NCBI GenBank assembly: GCA_947505995.1
Contig: CANNNB010000016.1
Coordinates: 1 to 18,845 of the forward strand
Length of the DNA stretch: 18,845 nucleotides
DNA from: Comamonadaceae bacterium
GTDB lineage: Bacteria; Pseudomonadota; Gammaproteobacteria; Burkholderiales; Burkholderiaceae
Direction of reading: 5' to 3'
Part shown: in pieces, positions 16,578 through 18,845 of the stretch
Numbering within the stretch: the stretch's first letter is position 1
Layout of the letters: each line of letters starts with the position of its first letter
The notes under the pieces: generated by a model
Told to the model about the DNA's origin: nothing
What the model saw: the letters and a program-made list of their open reading frames with translations, nothing else
Databases searched by the model: none
Position numbers and translations under genes: made by a program

Positions 16578-18530
16578 TCAAGGTGTTGAAAGCGTTTCCC
16601 ATCGCTCTAGGGCACTCAGCAATTCAGTGTCAATTTGCGCATCTCGCGCAAACAAGGCGGCAGCCTTGGCGGGATCTTTGGCAAACAAACTGCCGTCCTC
16701 GATGGCGGCTCGAATTTCGACCTGTTCTTTTTCCAAGCCTTCAATCAATGCAGGCAAACCATCAAGCTCGCGTTGCTCTTTGTAGCTCAATTTCTGCGCA
16801 CTCTTTGCCGCTGCCTTAGGCTGCGCAACTGCCGTGACAGTTTCGACTGCTGCAGCTTGGGCCGCGTTTGAGGCCGCGCCTGAGTTGGACTGGGGTGCAG
16901 CCTTGGTAGCGGCCGCTTTGTTTTGCGCTTGAATGCTTTGACTGCGCAGTGATTGTGTCAGCCAATCTTGCACCGAGCCTTCGTACTCTCGCCAAAAACC
17001 AGGCTTGTCTGGCGTTGCCTCGCAGGCAATGATGCTGGTTACCACGTTGTCCATGAAGGCCCTGTCGTGACTCACCAAAAACACGGTGCCTTGGTAATCT
17101 TGCAGCAACTCTTCCAAGAGTTCCAGTGTGTCAATGTCCAAATCGTTGGTGGGTTCGTCAAGCACCAACACATTCGCGGGCCTTGCAAACAAACGTGCCA
17201 ACAACAAGCGATTGCGCTCGCCGCCAGACAATGATTTAACGGGCGAAGTGGCGCGTGCGGGTGAAAATAAGAAGTCGCCTAAATAACTCTTCACGTGCTG
17301 GCGCTTGTTGCCAATTTCGATCCATTCACTGCCTGGGCTGATGAAATCCTCAAGAGAAGCTTCCAAGTCGAGGGCATTGCGCATTTGATCAAAGTAGGCC
17401 ACTTGCAAATTGGCACCTTGCCGAATTTTTCCACTGTCGGCCTCAAGCTCTCCCAGAATCATTTTCAAGAGGCTTGTTTTGCCAGCGCCGTTAGGGCCCA
17501 GTAAACCTATTTTGTCGCCGCGCAGCAGTGTGGCAGTGAAGTCTTTCAAAATGACTTTCACATCGCCTTCAGGCGAGGTGAATGACTTACAGACATCGGT
17601 CAGTTCTGCAACCAATTTGCCAGTGGGTGCCCCTGAGGCCACTTCCATGCGAACGCGTCCCACTTGTTCTCTGCGGGCACTGCGGGTGGCGCGCAAAGTC
17701 TCAAGCCGTGCAATGCGGCTTTGGCTTCTTGTTCGGCGCGCTTCCACGCCTTTGCGAATCCAAACCTCTTCTTGTGCCAACAACTTATCGGCCTTCGCGC
17801 TGATCACCGCCTCTTGCGCCATTTGCTCTTCTTTGTTAATTTGATACTGCGCAAAGTTACCTGGATAGCTGCGCAGGCGACCGCGGTCCAACTCCAAAAT
17901 GCACGTGGCAATGCGGTCCAAAAATGCGCGGTCGTGGGTGATGGCCACCACGCTGCCCTTGAAGTCAATTAAAAGTTGCTCCAGCCAGGCGATGGAATCC
18001 AAGTCAAGGTGGTTGGTGGGCTCGTCCAGCAGCAGCACATCAGGATGCGTGACCAAAGCTTGGGCCAGTGCCACGCGCTTGCGATTGCCGCCAGACAATG
18101 TGGCCACCTTGGCGCTAGGGTCTAGGTGCAAGCGGTGCAGTGTTTCGTCGACGCGTTGTTCCCAACCCCAGCCATCAAGCGATTCAATTTGACTTTGCAA
18201 CACATCCAGATCGCCCACGCAGTTGCTGTAGTCATCAATGAGTTTCATGACAGGGGCCAGGCCGCGCTGTACAGATTCAAAAATGCTGTCCTCCGATTCA
18301 AGCAAGGGCTCTTGCGCCACATAGGCGATGCGGACACCCTGTTGGACATGCATGGTGCCGTCATCGGCGTGCTCCATGCCTGCCAAAATTTTGAGAAAAG
18401 AGGATTTGCCTGTGCCGTTGCGGCCAATCAGGCCAATGCGCTCCGAAGTTTCCAGGGCAAAGTCAGCGTGATCAAGGAGTGCAACGTGGCCAAAAGCCAG
18501 CGATGCGTCAAGTAAAGTAATAAGAGCCAT
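16578..18530 (-). CDS. uup: ABC-F ATPase Uup
   Basis: A soluble ABC-F protein with two ATPase domains and no membrane segments; the family acts on ribosomes or DNA, and Uup loss raises precise transposon excision in E. coli. It has 650 residues. Domain 1: Walker A GRNGTGKS 36-43, signature LSGGNRKR 145-152, Walker B LLLDEPTNHLD 166-176. The interdomain linker (about 230-300) is charged and helical. Domain 2: GPNGAGKT 345-352, LSGGERNR 434-441, VLDEPTNDLD 456-465. An Ala-rich linker (about 538-580) leads to a C-terminal coiled coil (about 580-650), which is the Uup hallmark. There is no Shine-Dalgarno before the ATG, and a GATAAT lies only 6 bases upstream (complement of 18537-18542), so a leaderless mRNA is possible. 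It is first in a four-gene minus-strand run. Confidence 0.95.
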   Translation of the reverse strand: MALITLLDASLAFGHVALLDHADFALETSERIGLIGRNGTGKSSFLKILAGMEHADDGTMHVQQGVRIAYVAQEPLLESEDSIFESVQRGLAPVMKLIDDYSNCVGDLDVLQSQIESLDGWGWEQRVDETLHRLHLDPSAKVATLSGGNRKRVALAQALVTHPDVLLLDEPTNHLDLDSIAWLEQLLIDFKGSVVAITHDRAFLDRIATCILELDRGRLRSYPGNFAQYQINKEEQMAQEAVISAKADKLLAQEEVWIRKGVEARRTRSQSRIARLETLRATRSARREQVGRVRMEVASGAPTGKLVAELTDVCKSFTSPEGDVKVILKDFTATLLRGDKIGLLGPNGAGKTSLLKMILGELEADSGKIRQGANLQVAYFDQMRNALDLEASLEDFISPGSEWIEIGNKRQHVKSYLGDFLFSPARATSPVKSLSGGERNRLLLARLFARPANVLVLDEPTNDLDIDTLELLEELLQDYQGTVFLVSHDRAFMDNVVTSIIACEATPDKPGFWREYEGSVQDWLTQSLRSQSIQAQNKAAATKAAPQSNSGAASNAAQAAAVETVTAVAQPKAAAKSAQKLSYKEQRELDGLPALIEGLEKEQVEIRAAIEDGSLFAKDPAKAAALFARDAQIDTELLSALERWETLSTP

Positions 18531-18571
18531 GCTGGGATTATCAATGGCAAAGGAAAACTTGAAGGACAGGC

Positions 18572-18601
18572 TTGCGTGCCCCCAAAAATCTGTGCTATAT
18601 T
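18572..18601 (+). promoter_or_regulatory. Candidate sigma70 promoter P1
   Basis: TTGCGT, 18-bp spacer, then TATATT preceded by TGC (extended -10). The predicted transcription start is near 18608, at the sequence CTTCGCT, which is also found at the same place after P2. Divergent from uup. Confidence 0.5.
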
Positions 18602-18609
18602 CGCTGTCT

Positions 18610-18636
18610 TCGCTAAAAACAAAAAATTTTTAGCGA
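18610..18636 (+). repeat. Leader hairpin after P1
   Basis: TCGCTAAAAA (18610-18619), a 7-base loop, then TTTTTAGCGA (18627-18636). It begins at the predicted P1 start, so it would form at the 5' end of the transcript. No T-run follows the stem. Confidence 0.55.
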
Positions 18637-18654
18637 GTAGGCAAAAGCTCCTAG

Positions 18655-18669
18655 CAGTTTAAAAAGTTT
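18655..18669 (+). repeat. Direct repeat CAGTTTAAAAAGTTT, copy 1
   Basis: An exact second copy lies at 18820-18834, offset 165 bases. Each copy follows a promoter-like unit, so the two together suggest a tandem duplication of promoter plus leader. The A/T tract after copy 1 leads into P2 and may be its UP element. Confidence 0.7.
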
Positions 18670-18686
18670 GCAATAACTTTAAAAAA

Positions 18687-18712
18687 ATTGAAAAAAGTAA
18701 ATTTTTTTCAAT
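18687..18712. repeat. AT hairpin upstream of P2
   Basis: ATTGAAAAAA (18687-18696), loop GTAAAT, TTTTTTCAAT (18703-18712). It lies just upstream of P2 and overlaps its weak -35. It may be A-tract bent DNA (UP element) rather than an RNA structure. Confidence 0.5.
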
Positions 18713-18736
18713 CAGCACAAAAAACCGTGCTAGACT
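18707..18736 (+). promoter_or_regulatory. Candidate sigma70 promoter P2
   Basis: Weak -35 TTCAAT, 18-bp spacer, then TAGACT preceded by TGC (extended -10), with a strongly A/T-rich tract just upstream at about 18660-18706. It aligns without gaps to P1: 27 of 40 bases match between 18579-18618 and 18714-18753, including GTGCTA and CTTCGCT. A small hairpin (AGCAC 18714-18718 / GTGCT 18727-18731) overlaps the spacer. Confidence 0.5.
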
Positions 18737-18819
18737 GCAAGGCTTCGCTGAAATAGTTTGAATTTCAAAACTCAGGCACTCAGCAAATCGGAATAAGCCC
18801 CGAGCAGATAAAAAGCAAA

Positions 18820-18834
18820 CAGTTTAAAAAGTTT
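18820..18834 (+). repeat. Direct repeat CAGTTTAAAAAGTTT, copy 2
   Basis: Exact copy of 18655-18669. It ends 11 bases from the window edge and is again followed by T-rich sequence, so a third promoter unit may follow outside the window. Confidence 0.7.
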
Positions 18835-18845
18835 CATAATTTTTC

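Larger units (their letters stand above)
18531..18845. other. AT-rich non-coding region with rightward tandem promoters
   Basis: No coding frame of note in these 315 bases. The region holds two related promoter-like sequences facing right, three hairpins and a 15-bp direct repeat, with long A and T runs typical of UP elements. The uup promoter (leftward) must also lie here. The gene served by the rightward promoters starts beyond the window; an rRNA, tRNA or other heavily expressed gene is inferred. Confidence 0.6.

Overview
The window reads as chromosome of a betaproteobacterium, most likely Burkholderiales/Comamonadaceae (Limnohabitans/Rhodoferax-like). This is inferred from moderate GC, protein sequence style and housekeeping gene types, not from a database search. 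Nearly all of it is coding. No CRISPR array, insertion sequence, tRNA or rRNA gene was found. Gene order is a mosaic of short convergent and divergent units typical of a stable chromosome.

Left part (1-3925): a carbohydrate-type uptake module. A TonB-dependent receptor runs off the left edge on the minus strand. Divergent to it are an exported TPR protein resembling those of TonB-system operons and a LacI-family regulator. A LacI-type palindrome with a central CG lies between the receptor and the TPR gene, just downstream of a weak candidate receptor promoter. This suggests the local LacI protein represses the receptor.

Middle part (3922-14043): a Rep-type helicase (minus) whose stop codon overlaps that of the LacI gene, a divergent AEC-family transporter (plus), then priA, hemE and a DsbD/ScsB-type thiol-disulfide transporter (all minus). 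A divergent creatininase-family amidohydrolase follows (plus). The 408-bp priA-hemE gap holds the hemE terminator and an unexplained 163-bp block: perfect 15-bp inverted ends enclosing a consensus DnaA box and a 10-bp-stem hairpin.

Right part (14080-18530): four minus-strand genes with short gaps, transcribed in the order uup (ABC-F ATPase), LysE-family exporter, histidine-phosphatase-family protein with a Ser where the second catalytic His is expected, and a protein I align by eye to Bacillus protein-glutamine gamma-glutamyltransferase (Tgl). The Tgl-like protein is the most notable gene here: the family is known from spore coat cross-linking, and this organism type does not sporulate.

Right edge (18531-18845): an AT-rich non-coding stretch with two related extended -10 promoters facing right, A/T-rich upstream tracts, leader hairpins and a 15-bp direct repeat. 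This looks like tandem promoters of a highly expressed gene, perhaps an rRNA or tRNA operon, beginning just outside the window.
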